Position numbers and translations under genes: made by a program
Notes under the pieces: generated by a model
What the model was told of the DNA's origin: nothing
The model's input: only the letters and a program-made list of their open reading frames with translations
Databases searched by the model: none
From: Geodermatophilus sabuli
GTDB taxonomy: Bacteria > Actinomycetota > Actinomycetes > Mycobacteriales > Geodermatophilaceae
NCBI RefSeq assembly: GCF_010686765.1
Contig: NZ_JAAGWF010000007.1
Location: 310,001 to 374,000, forward strand
Reading direction: 5' to 3'
Length of the DNA: 64,000 nt
Part shown: positions 1 through 7,849 of the stretch, in pieces
Layout: each line of letters opens with the position of its first letter
Numbering within the stretch: position 1 is the stretch's first letter

Positions 1-293
1 GCCTGGCCGAGCAGGAAGCACTCACCAGCGCCGGGCGCTGCCGGCCCGGCGACGTCCTCGGGTCCGCGGAGGGCGACGTCGTGGTGATCGGCAGCGACCT
101 GGCCGCGGTCGCCTGCGACCTGCTCGACCGGCTGCTCTCGGCCGGCGGCGAGCTGGTCACGCTCCTCGTCGGCCCGGACACCGCGCTGGGGGACACGGTG
201 TGCCGCCACCTGGCCCGCACCCATCCCACCGTCGAGGTGACGCGGTACGACGACGGCCCCGCCGGACTCCCGCTGCAGGTCGGGGTGGAGTGA
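1..293 (+). CDS. C-terminal end of a DAK2/YloV-type (fatty acid kinase FakA-like) protein, partial
   Basis: The frame is open from base 3 to the TGA at 291-293, giving about 96 residues of a protein that starts outside the window. The visible part is an alpha/beta C-terminal domain with a run of short hydrophobic strands and the ending PLQVGVE. In actinobacteria the gene directly before recG is usually the DAK2-domain (DhaL/YloV, FakA-like) gene, and its proteins tend to end in a similar LxVGVE. The stop overlaps the recG start (ATGA), so the two are translationally coupled. The kinase domain cannot be seen, so the assignment rests on context plus the C-terminal signature. Confidence 0.7.
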   Translation, partial: LAEQEALTSAGRCRPGDVLGSAEGDVVVIGSDLAAVACDLLDRLLSAGGELVTLLVGPDTALGDTVCRHLARTHPTVEVTRYDDGPAGLPLQVGVE

Positions 294-2479
294 TGGCGGT
301 CGACCTGTCGACCCGGCTCGACCGCGTGCTCGGCGCGAAGACCGCCACGGCCATGGCCGCGCAGCTCTCCCTGCACACCGTCCGCGACCTGCTGCGCCAC
401 TACCCCCGCCGCTACGCCAGCCGCGGCGAGATGACCCGCCTCGACGACCTCCAGGTCGGTGACCGGGTGACGGTCCTGGCGCAGGTCCGCTCGGTGGAGA
501 CCCGCCCGATGCGGCAGCGCCGGGGCTCGATCACCGAGGTCACCGTGGGCGACGGCGCCGGGACCATGCGGCTGGTCTTCTTCAACCACCGGCACGCGCG
601 GCTGGTGGCCGGCGCCTGGGGGCTGTTCGCCGGCACGGTCGGTGAGTACCGCGACGCCAAGCAGTTCGCCCATCCCGACCTGCACCTCATCACCGGGGAC
701 GACGACGAGGACTGGGCCCGCGCGCTCATCCCGCTCTACCCCGCGAGCAAGGACGTCTCCAGCTGGGTCATCCAGCGCTCGGTCAAGCTGCTGCTCGACG
801 CCGCGGGCGGCTTCGGGTTCGTCGAGGACCCCCTCCCGGAGGAGATCCGGGCGCGGCACGGGCTGCCCAGCCTGCCGGCGGCGCTGCTGGGCATCCACCG
901 CCCGGCCAGCACGGACGACGTCGAGCAGGCCTCCCACCGGCTGAAGTGGGACGAGGCGCTGACCCTCCAGCTCACCCTCGCCGCGCGTCGGAGGGCCGCC
1001 GCCCTCGAGCCGGGCATCGCCCGCCCGCAGCGGCCCGGCGGCCTGCTCGCGGCCGTCGACGCGGCGCTGCCCTTCGAGCTGACCGAGGGCCAGCGCGCGG
1101 TGGGGGAGGAGCTCACCGCCGAGCTCGCCCGCGAGCAGCCGATGCACCGGCTGCTGCAGGGCGAGGTGGGGTCGGGCAAGACCGTCGTGGCCCTGCGCGC
1201 CATGGCCCAGGTCGTCGACGCGGGCGGCCAGGCGGCACTGCTGGCGCCGACCGAGGTGCTCGCCGCGCAGCACGCCCGGGGCATCCGCGCGCTGCTGGGT
1301 CCCCTCGGTCGCGCCGGCGAGCTCGACGGTGCTGCCGAGGGCACCCGGGTCGTGCTGCTCACCGGCTCGCTCAAGGCCGCCGCCCGGCGTGCGGCGCGCG
1401 CCGACGTCGCCGAGGGGCGCGCGGGCATCGTCGTCGGCACCCACGCGCTCCTGCAGGAGGACGTCGAGTTCGCCGACCTCGGCCTGGTCGTGGTCGACGA
1501 GCAGCACCGCTTCGGCGTGGAGCAGCGCGACGCCCTACGGGCCAAGGGGAACCGGCCCCCGCACGTGCTGGTCATGACCGCCACGCCCATCCCGCGCACC
1601 GTGGCGATGACCGTCTACGGCGACCTGGAGACCTCCACGCTCCGGCAGCTGCCCAGCGGCCGCGGCGGGGTGGCCAGCTCGGTGGTCCCGGTGCGGGAGA
1701 AGCCCGCGTGGCTCGACCGCGCCTGGGTCCGGCTGCGCGAGGAGATCGCCGCCGGCCGGCAGGCCTACGTCGTCTGCCCGCGCATCGGCGAGGACGCCGG
1801 CGCCGAGGAGGAGCCCGCGGACGAGGACGGTGCGCCGGACGACGCCGCGGAGGCCACCGACCGCCGCCCACCACTGGCCGTGCTCGACGTCGCCGAGGCA
1901 CTGCGGGACGGTCCGCTGGCCGGCCTGCGGCTCGAGGTGCTGCACGGCCGGATGACGCCCGAGGCGAAGGAGGCGACGATGCGGGCCTTCGCGGCGGGGG
2001 AGGTCGACGTCCTGGTGGCCACCACGGTCGTCGAGGTCGGCGTCGACGTGCCCAACGCCACCGTGATGGTGGTCATGGACGCCGACCGCTTCGGGGTCAG
2101 CCAGCTGCACCAGCTGCGCGGCCGGGTGGCCCGCGGCGAGCACCAGGGGCTCTGCCTGCTGGTCAGCGAGGCACCCAGCGCGTCGGCGACCGGGCAGCGG
2201 CTGGCCGCGGTCGCCGGCACCTCCGACGGGTTCGAGCTGGCCCGGCTGGACCTCGAGACCCGCCGGGAGGGTGACGTGCTGGGAGCCGCCCAGTCCGGCC
2301 GCCGGTCGACGATCCGGCTGCTCTCGCTGCTCGAGGACGAGGAGCTGATCGCGCAGGCCCGGGCCGAGGCGACTGCGCTGCTGGCCACCGAGCGGGGCCT
2401 GGCCGACCACCCCGGGCTGGCTGCGGAGGTGGCCGCGCTGGCCACCGACGAGCGGGCGGAGTACCTGGAGAAGGCATGA
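293..2479 (+). CDS. recG: ATP-dependent DNA helicase RecG
   Basis: A 728-residue superfamily-2 helicase that remodels stalled replication forks and branch-migrates recombination intermediates. An N-terminal OB/wedge region (about residues 45-140) precedes the motor. Walker A GEVGSGKT lies near residues 290-297, the DEQH box at 402-405 and TATPIPRT shortly after. The C-terminal helicase lobe ends with the QLHQLRGRVAR arginine-finger region. An acidic, disordered insertion (about residues 500-525, rich in D/E/A) interrupts the C-terminal helicase domain, as is common in actinobacterial RecG. The ATG at 293 is chosen because it overlaps the upstream stop and begins the conserved N-terminus; the frame is open further upstream but reads as non-conserved sequence. 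A repeat element follows the stop. Confidence 0.95.
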   Translation: MAVDLSTRLDRVLGAKTATAMAAQLSLHTVRDLLRHYPRRYASRGEMTRLDDLQVGDRVTVLAQVRSVETRPMRQRRGSITEVTVGDGAGTMRLVFFNHRHARLVAGAWGLFAGTVGEYRDAKQFAHPDLHLITGDDDEDWARALIPLYPASKDVSSWVIQRSVKLLLDAAGGFGFVEDPLPEEIRARHGLPSLPAALLGIHRPASTDDVEQASHRLKWDEALTLQLTLAARRRAAALEPGIARPQRPGGLLAAVDAALPFELTEGQRAVGEELTAELAREQPMHRLLQGEVGSGKTVVALRAMAQVVDAGGQAALLAPTEVLAAQHARGIRALLGPLGRAGELDGAAEGTRVVLLTGSLKAAARRAARADVAEGRAGIVVGTHALLQEDVEFADLGLVVVDEQHRFGVEQRDALRAKGNRPPHVLVMTATPIPRTVAMTVYGDLETSTLRQLPSGRGGVASSVVPVREKPAWLDRAWVRLREEIAAGRQAYVVCPRIGEDAGAEEEPADEDGAPDDAAEATDRRPPLAVLDVAEALRDGPLAGLRLEVLHGRMTPEAKEATMRAFAAGEVDVLVATTVVEVGVDVPNATVMVVMDADRFGVSQLHQLRGRVARGEHQGLCLLVSEAPSASATGQRLAAVAGTSDGFELARLDLETRREGDVLGAAQSGRRSTIRLLSLLEDEELIAQARAEATALLATERGLADHPGLAAEVAALATDERAEYLEKA

Positions 2480-2480
2480 A

Positions 2481-2665
2481 GCGGGACCCTCTCGCCCCCC
2501 GAGGAGGACCCTCCTGCCCCGCGAGGAGGGCCCTCCTGCCCCCCACCGCTCGCACGCTCGCGGCGCGACCCTGCAGGAGGGCCGTCCGGCGCTCGTGGGG
2601 GGACCCTGCAGGAGGGACGTCCGGAGCTCGCGGCGGGCCGCCGCGCGAGGGCCGTTCCAGCACGT
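2481..2665. repeat. Compound intergenic repeat (REP-like element A, nested copies)
   Basis: The whole recG-rsmD gap is repeat-like. A core at 2528-2583 has inverted arms GGGCCCTCCTGC (2528-2539) and GCAGGAGGGCC (2573-2583) around a CACCGCTCGCACGCTCGCGG core. Extra partial copies flank it: AGGACCCTCCTGCCCC before, and a second ACCCTGCAGGAGGG about 34 bases after the first. The tail GGGCCGTTCCA is shared with the element after tsf. It may also act as a terminator of recG, although there is no T-tract. Confidence 0.65.
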
Positions 2666-2684
2666 CACCGGTCGGGACGGGGCG

Positions 2685-3239
2685 ATGACCAGGCTCATCT
2701 CGGGCATCGCGGGCGGACGGCGGCTGTCGGTGCCGCCGTCCGGGGTCCGGCCCACCGGCGACCGAGCCCGCGAGGGGATGTTCAACAGCCTCTCCACCCT
2801 GCTCGACCTCGAGGGCGCCACCGTCCTGGACCTGTACGCGGGCTCCGGTGCCCTCGGCCTCGAGGCGCTCAGCCGGGGGGCGGAGTCCGTCGTCCTCGTC
2901 GAGAACGGACCGCGGGTCCTGCCGGTGCTGCGCGCGAACGTGGCCGCCGTCGGGCTGCCCGGCGCGCGGGTCCTGCCCGGCTCGGTGCCCACGGTCGTCG
3001 CCGGCCCGGCTCCGGCACGGTTCGACCTGGTGCTGGCCGACCCGCCCTACGCCACGCCGGTCGCCGAGGTCCTCGGTGTGCTCGGTTCCCTGGTCGCGGG
3101 CGGGTGGCTGGCCGAGGACGCGGTGGTGGTGGTCGAGCGCTCCAGCCGTGAGCCGCCCTGGGAGTGGCCGACACCCCTGCGCGGACTGCGCGATCGGCGC
3201 TACGGCGAGGCTCTGCTCCGGTACGGTCGCTCTCCGTGA
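2685..3239 (+). CDS. rsmD: 16S rRNA (guanine966-N2)-methyltransferase RsmD
   Basis: A 184-residue SAM-dependent methyltransferase expected to methylate G966 of 16S rRNA during 30S assembly. The N-terminus MTRLISGIAGGRRL is the typical RsmD start. The SAM-binding glycine motif DLYAGSGALGLEAL begins near residue 49, and the catalytic DPPY motif (LADPPYATP) lies near residues 118-125. ATG at 2685 is preferred over further upstream starts because those would add repeat-derived, non-conserved residues. The stop overlaps the coaD GTG start by GTGA, the common rsmD-coaD pairing in bacteria. Confidence 0.93.
   Translation: MTRLISGIAGGRRLSVPPSGVRPTGDRAREGMFNSLSTLLDLEGATVLDLYAGSGALGLEALSRGAESVVLVENGPRVLPVLRANVAAVGLPGARVLPGSVPTVVAGPAPARFDLVLADPPYATPVAEVLGVLGSLVAGGWLAEDAVVVVERSSREPPWEWPTPLRGLRDRRYGEALLRYGRSP
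3222..3227 (+). promoter_or_regulatory. Candidate -10 element for coaD inside rsmD
   Basis: TACGGT fits the actinobacterial TANNNT -10 pattern and lies 8 bases before the coaD GTG. If used, it would give an almost leaderless coaD transcript. No convincing -35 hexamer is seen, so this is weak. Confidence 0.25.
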
Positions 3240-3718
3240 GGCGTGCGGTCTGCCCCGGTTCGTTCGACCCGGTCACGAACGGGCACGTCGACGTCATCAA
3301 CCGGGCGGCCGCCCTCTACGACGAGCTGGTCGTCGCCGTCCTGGTCAACCCGGGCAAGGCCGGCCTGTTCTCCGTCGAGGAGCGCATGGAGCTGCTCCGG
3401 GACGCCGTCGCCGGGTTGCCGACGGTGACCGTCGACAGCTTCGAGGGGCTGCTCGTGGACTACTGCCGCAGCAACGACATCCCGGTGATCGTCAAGGGGC
3501 TGCGGGCGGTCAGCGACTTCGAGTACGAGCTGCAGATGGCCCAGATGAACCGGGAGCTGGCCGCGGTCGAGACGCTGTTCGTCCCGACCGCGCCGCAGGT
3601 CGGCCACCTGTCCTCCAGCCTGGTCAAGCAGATCGCCACCTTCGGCGGGGACGTCTCGAGCCTGGTGCCCGAGGCCGTGCACCGGAAGCTGCTGGAGCAC
3701 CGGGAGCGCCGGCAGTGA
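3236..3718 (+). CDS. coaD: Phosphopantetheine adenylyltransferase
   Basis: A 160-residue nucleotidyltransferase that adenylylates 4'-phosphopantetheine to dephospho-CoA, the penultimate step of coenzyme A synthesis. The family signature PGSFDPVTNGH (residues 7-17) contains the TxGH nucleotide-binding motif. The second signature is LSSSLVKQIATFGG (from about residue 125), whose serine-rich loop binds the triphosphate. Length matches the family. The start is the GTG in GTGA overlapping the rsmD stop. A short 13-base gap leads to the coiled-coil gene sepIVA. Confidence 0.95.
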   Translation: MRRAVCPGSFDPVTNGHVDVINRAAALYDELVVAVLVNPGKAGLFSVEERMELLRDAVAGLPTVTVDSFEGLLVDYCRSNDIPVIVKGLRAVSDFEYELQMAQMNRELAAVETLFVPTAPQVGHLSSSLVKQIATFGGDVSSLVPEAVHRKLLEHRERRQ

Positions 3719-3731
3719 CCGAGGAGGAGCT

Positions 3732-4418
3732 GTGACCGAGGTCGTCTACCGGCTGTACGAGACCGTCGACGAGCTGAGCTCCGTCATCGAGAACGCCCGC
3801 AGCGTGCCGATGTCCAGCTCCTGCATGGTCCCGCGCGACCACCTGCTGGACCTGCTCGACGACCTGCGGGAGAACCTGCCCGAGGACGTCCACAAGGCCG
3901 GCGCCATCGTGGAGCAGCGCACCGAGATCCTCCAGCAGGCCCAGGCCGAGGCCGAGCGGCTGACCGGTCGCACCCGCAGCGAGACCGAGCAGGTCGTGGG
4001 GCAGGCGCGGCGGCAGCGCGAGGAGATCCTCGGCACCGCGCGACGGCAGCGCGACGACCTGCTGGCGCGGGCGCAGGCCGAGGCCGAGGACCTGCTGGCG
4101 CAGGCCGAGGAGGAGGCGGCCCGCATCATCGAGGAGGCGCGGCTGCACCGCGAGGCCCTGATCGCCGACGCGCAGGTCCAGCAGGCCGAGCTGCTCGCCG
4201 CCGCCCAGGCCGAGCACGAGCGCCTGGTCAGCGAGACCGAGGTCTACGCCGGCGCCGTCGCCCGGGCCGACGAGCTCGGCGCGCAGACCGTCACCGACGC
4301 CGCCCGCACGCGGGCCGAGGTCGACGACTACGTCGACACCCGGCTGGCCGACTTCGGCAGCACCCTCGAGCGGATGCTGCGCTCGGTCGAGGCCGCGCGG
4401 AACACCCTGCGCTCCTGA
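3732..4418 (+). CDS. sepIVA: DivIVA-like coiled-coil septation protein (SepIVA family)
   Basis: A 228-residue protein with a short N-terminal DivIVA-like segment ([18 protein letters not shown]) followed by a long charged heptad region (about residues 55-205) rich in Q, E, A and R, predicted to be a coiled coil. This is the architecture of mycobacterial SepIVA (Rv2927c), an essential septation and cell-wall factor of the DivIVA family. In mycobacteria it also sits next to the DUF177-rnc group, matching the downstream genes here. No membrane segment is seen. ATP synthase subunit b-like annotation is a frequent mislabel for such coiled coils. An 18-bp perfect hairpin immediately follows the stop. 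Confidence 0.8.
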   Translation: MTEVVYRLYETVDELSSVIENARSVPMSSSCMVPRDHLLDLLDDLRENLPEDVHKAGAIVEQRTEILQQAQAEAERLTGRTRSETEQVVGQARRQREEILGTARRQRDDLLARAQAEAEDLLAQAEEEAARIIEEARLHREALIADAQVQQAELLAAAQAEHERLVSETEVYAGAVARADELGAQTVTDAARTRAEVDDYVDTRLADFGSTLERMLRSVEAARNTLRS

Positions 4419-4460
4419 GGGCCGGCCCCGTCCCGGCTCCGCCCGGGACGGGGCCGGCCC
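4419..4460 (+). terminator. Strong hairpin terminator after sepIVA
   Basis: Starting at the base after the stop, an 18-bp perfect GC stem (4419-4436 with 4443-4460) closes a 6-base loop. There is no T-run, as is usual for actinobacterial intrinsic terminators. It separates sepIVA from the DUF177-rpmF-rnc operon, which has its own promoter. Confidence 0.7.
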
Positions 4461-4492
4461 CCTGGCCCGGACGGTGCCGTCGGTGGATCGGG

Positions 4493-4498
4493 TAGTCT
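4493..4498 (+). promoter_or_regulatory. Candidate -10 element for the DUF177-rpmF-rnc operon
   Basis: TAGTCT (TANNNT) in GGGTAGTCTCG lies downstream of the terminator and about 85 bases before the DUF177 ATG, implying a leader of roughly 75-80 bases. No clear -35 is visible. Confidence 0.4.
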
Positions 4499-4582
4499 CG
4501 ACGTCTGGTCCGGCTGCCGTGCCCCGCTCCTGCGGGTCGGCCCCGGCGGGCCACCTCCCCGACGCCTACCGCGAGTACCGAC

Positions 4583-5206
4583 ATGCCTTCCGCACCGCCG
4601 TCCCGCTCAGGCGCCGCGTCCTCCGCGACCCGGCGCCCCGTCGCCAACCCCTGGCGTGTGGAGCTGCGGGAGCTCGGCCGCCGCGCCGGCTCCATGCAGG
4701 AGATCGAGCGCACCCTGCCGGCCCCGCCGGACTGGCGGGTGGAGCTGATCGGCGTCCCGGAGGGTGGCGAGGTGCGGCTCCGACTGCGGCTGGAGTCGGT
4801 GATGGAGGGCGTGCTCGTCTCCGGCGACGTCGCCGTCCCGCTGGTCGGCTCCTGTGCGCGGTGCCTGGAGCCGATCGAGGACAGCCTCGAGCTCGACGTC
4901 CAGGAGCTGTACGCCTACGAGGGCAGCACCACCGAGGCCACCAGCGAGGAGGACGAGGTCCGGCGGGTCGAGGGCGACCACCTCGACCTCGAGCCGATGC
5001 TGCGCGACCTCGTCGTCCTCAGCCTGCCCCTGGCACCGACCTGTACCGAGGACTGCGCCGGGCTGTGCGTGGACTGCGGACAGCGGCTCGACGAGCTGCC
5101 CGCCGACCACTCGCACGAGGTGCTCGACCCGCGCTGGGCCGGGCTGGCCGGCCGATTCGCTTCCGCACCGGGCACCCCCGATGCGGACAACACAGAGGAG
5201 AACTGA
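4583..5206 (+). CDS. DUF177 / YceD family protein
   Basis: A 207-residue YceD-family protein. The family is nearly always encoded directly before rpmF; plant and bacterial members have been linked to 23S rRNA accumulation and ribosome assembly. The core begins at [19 protein letters not shown]. Two cysteine groups are visible: GSCARC (C91, C94) and [13 protein letters not shown] (C154, C158, C162, C165), which look like a zinc site. The first 20 or so residues are S/A/R-rich and poorly conserved, so a slightly later start cannot be excluded. It is followed 2 bases later by rpmF and is surely co-transcribed with it. Confidence 0.88.
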   Translation: MPSAPPSRSGAASSATRRPVANPWRVELRELGRRAGSMQEIERTLPAPPDWRVELIGVPEGGEVRLRLRLESVMEGVLVSGDVAVPLVGSCARCLEPIEDSLELDVQELYAYEGSTTEATSEEDEVRRVEGDHLDLEPMLRDLVVLSLPLAPTCTEDCAGLCVDCGQRLDELPADHSHEVLDPRWAGLAGRFASAPGTPDADNTEEN

Positions 5207-5208
5207 CC

Positions 5209-5388
5209 GTGGCTGTCCCGAAGCGGAAGATGTCCCGCTCCAACACCCGCTCGCGCCGCTCGCAGTGGAAGGCGACCGCTCCCTCGCTGTCGCCGTGCCC
5301 CAACCGCGCCTGCGGCGAGCTCAAGCCCCCGCACCAGGCGTGCCCGACGTGCGGCCAGTACGACGGCCGTCAGGTCCTCTCGGTCTGA
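5209..5388 (+). CDS. rpmF: 50S ribosomal protein bL32
   Basis: A 59-residue basic protein beginning [19 protein letters not shown], the canonical bL32 N-terminus. It keeps the four zinc-ligand cysteines (C30, C35, C45, C48), so this is the zinc-containing C+ paralogue rather than the cysteine-less version made under zinc starvation. The GTG start follows the DUF177 stop by 2 bases, with GAGGAG at about 5195 as ribosome binding site. Confidence 0.96.
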   Translation: MAVPKRKMSRSNTRSRRSQWKATAPSLSPCPNRACGELKPPHQACPTCGQYDGRQVLSV

Positions 5389-5408
5389 TCCCGGCCAGTC
5401 GACCAGCC

Positions 5409-6227
5409 GTGGCGACGTCGGACGACGGCACCCCGCCCGCACCGGGCGGGGGCCCCGACCGGCCCGCGGCGGGCAGTGCCCACGCCGACCGCGCGGCCGC
5501 CTGGCTCCTCGACGCCCTCGGCGTCGAGCTGCCCGGCGGCCTCCTGACGTTGGCCCTGACCCACCGCTCGTTCGCCTACGAGAACGGTGGCCTGCCCACC
5601 AACGAGCGCCTGGAGTTCCTCGGGGACTCGGTGCTCGGCCTGGTGGTCACCGACGAGCTCTACCGCCGCCACCCCGACCTCCCCGAGGGGCGGCTGGCGA
5701 AGCTGCGCGCCTCCGTGGTCAACATGATCTCCCTGGCCGGTGTCGCCCGGCGGCTCGGCGCGGGCGGGCTCGGCCCGCACCTGCTCCTGGGGCGCGGGGA
5801 GGAGACCACCGGCGGCCGGGAGAAGGACTCGATTCTCGCCGACGCGCTCGAGGCCCTGATCGGCGCGGTGCACGTGGGCCTCGGCCTCGACGCCGCCGGC
5901 GTCGTCGTCCACCGGCTGTTCGACCCGCTGTTGGACACCGCCGCCACCCGCGGCGCCGGCCTGGACTGGAAGACCAGCCTGCAGGAGCTCGGCGCGCGAC
6001 TGGGCCTGGGTGCACCCAGCTACGTGGTCGAGGACGAGGGTCCCGACCACGCCAAGACCTTCACGGCCGCCGTCGTGCTCGCCGGCATGGTGCACGGGCG
6101 GGGCGCCGGCCGCACCAAGAAGGCCGCCGAGCAGGAGGCCGCCGAGGCGGCCTGGCAGGCGCTGTCGTCGAACGGCTCGGCCGTCGAGACCGTCCGCACC
6201 GGCCCCGAACCCGGCGCCGGGAGCTGA
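5409..6227 (+). CDS. rnc: Ribonuclease III
   Basis: A 272-residue double-strand-specific endoribonuclease that processes rRNA precursors and structured mRNAs. The catalytic signature [14 protein letters not shown] is at residues 65-78, with further acidic residues in [15 protein letters not shown] double-stranded RNA-binding domain occupies about residues 175-250. About 30 N-terminal residues (P/G/D-rich) precede the domain and are not conserved. The GTG at 5409 is the first good start after rpmF. It overlaps nothing and is followed 6 bases later by mutM, the common actinobacterial rnc-mutM arrangement. Confidence 0.95.
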   Translation: MATSDDGTPPAPGGGPDRPAAGSAHADRAAAWLLDALGVELPGGLLTLALTHRSFAYENGGLPTNERLEFLGDSVLGLVVTDELYRRHPDLPEGRLAKLRASVVNMISLAGVARRLGAGGLGPHLLLGRGEETTGGREKDSILADALEALIGAVHVGLGLDAAGVVVHRLFDPLLDTAATRGAGLDWKTSLQELGARLGLGAPSYVVEDEGPDHAKTFTAAVVLAGMVHGRGAGRTKKAAEQEAAEAAWQALSSNGSAVETVRTGPEPGAGS

Positions 6228-6233
6228 CCGGCC

Positions 6234-7133
6234 GTGCCCGAGCTGCCCGAGGTCGAGGTGGTCCGGCGCGGACTCGAGCGCTGGGTCGCCGGACGCACCG
6301 TGGCGACCGTCGAGGTGCACCACCCCCGTGCGGTGCGCCGCCACCTCGAGGGCACCGAGCACTTCGTCGGCGCGCTGACCGGCCGCACGCTCACCGACGC
6401 CCGCCGGCGCGGCAAGTACCTGTGGCTCCCGCTGGCCGAGCCCGACGGCGTCCCCTCCGGGCGGGCGCTGGTCGCGCACCTGGGCATGAGCGGGCAGCTG
6501 CTGGTGGAGAAGCCGTCCTCGCCGGACGAGACGCACCTGCGGGCCCGCCTCACGTTCACCGACGGCGGGCGGGAGCTGCGCTTCGTCGACCAGCGGACCT
6601 TCGGCGGACTCGCCGTCGAGGAGGGGGACGGCGACGACCCCACCGGCCTGCCGCCCCGCCTGGTGCACATCGCCATCGACCCGCTCGACGAGTCCTTCGA
6701 CGAGACCGGCTTCACCGCGGCACTGCGTCGCCGGCACACCGAGGTCAAGCGCGCCCTGCTGGACCAGACCCTCGTCGGCGGGGTGGGCAACATCTACGCC
6801 GACGAGGCCCTGTGGCGGGCGCGGCTGCACGGCACCCGGCCGACCGACCGGCTGACCCGAACCCAGGTGGCCGACCTGCTGGCCGGCGTCCGCGACGTCC
6901 TCGGGGAGGCGCTGGCCCAGGGCGGCACCTCCTTCGACTCCCTCTACGTCGACGTGAACGGCCAGAGTGGCTACTTCTCCCGCTTCCTCGCCGTCTACGG
7001 GCAGGCCGACCGGCCCTGTCCCCGGTGCGGGACGCCGATCGTCCGGGAGTCGTTCATGAACCGGTCGAGCTACAGCTGCCCGACCTGCCAGCCGCGCCCC
7101 CGCACGTCGCCCGCCCGGGCGCGCCGGCGATGA
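6234..7133 (+). CDS. mutM: Formamidopyrimidine-DNA glycosylase (Fpg/MutM)
   Basis: A 299-residue bifunctional glycosylase/AP lyase that removes 8-oxoguanine and formamidopyrimidines. P2 and E3 in the invariant MPELPEVE start provide the catalytic nucleophile and acid, so the GTG at 6234 is secure. A conserved lysine lies in GKYLW (about K61), and the helix-2-turn-helix region around [10 protein letters not shown]. The C-terminal zinc finger has four cysteines (C262, C265, C282, C285). The stop overlaps the acylphosphatase ATG (ATGA). Confidence 0.95.
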   Translation: MPELPEVEVVRRGLERWVAGRTVATVEVHHPRAVRRHLEGTEHFVGALTGRTLTDARRRGKYLWLPLAEPDGVPSGRALVAHLGMSGQLLVEKPSSPDETHLRARLTFTDGGRELRFVDQRTFGGLAVEEGDGDDPTGLPPRLVHIAIDPLDESFDETGFTAALRRRHTEVKRALLDQTLVGGVGNIYADEALWRARLHGTRPTDRLTRTQVADLLAGVRDVLGEALAQGGTSFDSLYVDVNGQSGYFSRFLAVYGQADRPCPRCGTPIVRESFMNRSSYSCPTCQPRPRTSPARARRR

Positions 7134-7402
7134 CCCGGCGTCGGGTGGTCGCGCTGGTGTCCGGGTCCGTGCAGGGCGTCGGGTACCGGTGGTTCGTCCG
7201 CGGGCGCGCGGAGTCGGCCGGCCTGGCGGGGTCGGCGACCAACCTCTCCGACGGGCGGGTCGAGGTGGTGCTCGAGGGGGACGGGGACGCGGTCGCGGCG
7301 GTGCTCGCCGATCTGGACGGCCCGCGCGCGCCCGGCGCCGTCACGCGGGTCGACGTCCGGGACGACGGTGACCAGGGGAGCGTGGGCTTCACCACGGCGT
7401 GA
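7130..7402 (+). CDS. acyP: Acylphosphatase
   Basis: A 90-residue alpha/beta acylphosphatase hydrolysing carboxyl-phosphate bonds. The active loop [10 protein letters not shown] carries the catalytic Arg20, and Asn38 (SATNLSDG) is the second catalytic residue. The length is typical. ATGA overlap with mutM indicates translational coupling; acyP sits between mutM and smc in many actinobacteria. Confidence 0.93.
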   Translation: MTRRRVVALVSGSVQGVGYRWFVRGRAESAGLAGSATNLSDGRVEVVLEGDGDAVAAVLADLDGPRAPGAVTRVDVRDDGDQGSVGFTTA

Positions 7403-7550
7403 CGAACGCGACACCCGTTCGACACGGGTGGTGTGCAGTGTGGCCGTTGACCTGCGTGAGCAGGCCTGTCACCCTGGGATCACCCAGACCGCGCCGACCG
7501 TCCCCGGGGCGCAGGTCACCACTTCACGCAGTCGAGAGGCCGTCCTCACC

Positions 7551-7742
7551 ATGGCCAAGGCCCTGTTCGGTCACGTCGTCGCACCCGCGGAGCTCCGAGT
7601 AGTCGAGGAGAACGCCGTTCTGCGGGCCAAGGTGCGCCGGCTGGAGCAGGAACTGGAAGAGCTGCGCGCCCAGCGCGACGCCGCCATCGCCCACGAGCTG
7701 CTCAGCATGGCCGGCGAGAACGCCGAGCCCGCGCTCGCCTGA
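7551..7742 (+). CDS. Small coiled-coil protein of unknown function
   Basis: A 63-residue protein. A short N-terminal stretch (MAKALFGHVVAP) is followed by a predicted coiled coil of about 35 residues with leucines or valines in heptad spacing (VVEENAVLRAKVRRLEQELE). The last 20 residues are acidic and flexible. It resembles a short bZIP-like or cell-division-accessory coiled coil, but I cannot assign a function. It lies alone between acyP and smc, with a 148-base gap before it that could hold its own promoter. The ATG at 7551 starts the conserved-looking MAKALFGHV; the frame is open upstream but reads as unlikely protein. Confidence 0.7.
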   Translation: MAKALFGHVVAPAELRVVEENAVLRAKVRRLEQELEELRAQRDAAIAHELLSMAGENAEPALA

Positions 7743-7753
7743 TCCGGCTCCCC

Positions 7754-7814
7754 CTGCAGGAGGGCCCTCGGGCCCACCGCTCGCGAACTCGCGGCGGTCC
7801 CCTGCAGATGGACC
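7754..7814. repeat. Intergenic repeat (REP-like element B)
   Basis: Begins 12 bases after a stop codon. It contains CTGCAGGAGGGCCC, then CACCGCTCGCGAACTCGCGG, then CCCTGCAG, the same order of blocks as the element after recG. The arms are less complementary here (GGAGGGCC versus GATGGACC). It lies just before the smc promoter region. Confidence 0.6.
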
Positions 7815-7834
7815 ATCCTGACGGACGTCGCGGC

Positions 7835-7840
7835 TAGAGT
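7835..7840 (+). promoter_or_regulatory. Candidate -10 element of smc
   Basis: TAGAGT (TANNNT) ends 9 bases before the smc ATG at 7850, which would place the transcript start at or next to the ATG. A leaderless smc mRNA fits the absence of a ribosome binding site before the ATG. No good -35 is visible. Confidence 0.4.
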
Positions 7841-7849
7841 CGCCGTGCC

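Noticed and set aside
4583..4645. A separate short gene upstream of DUF177
   Set aside because: The S/A/R-rich start belongs to the same frame as DUF177 and has no independent start signal.
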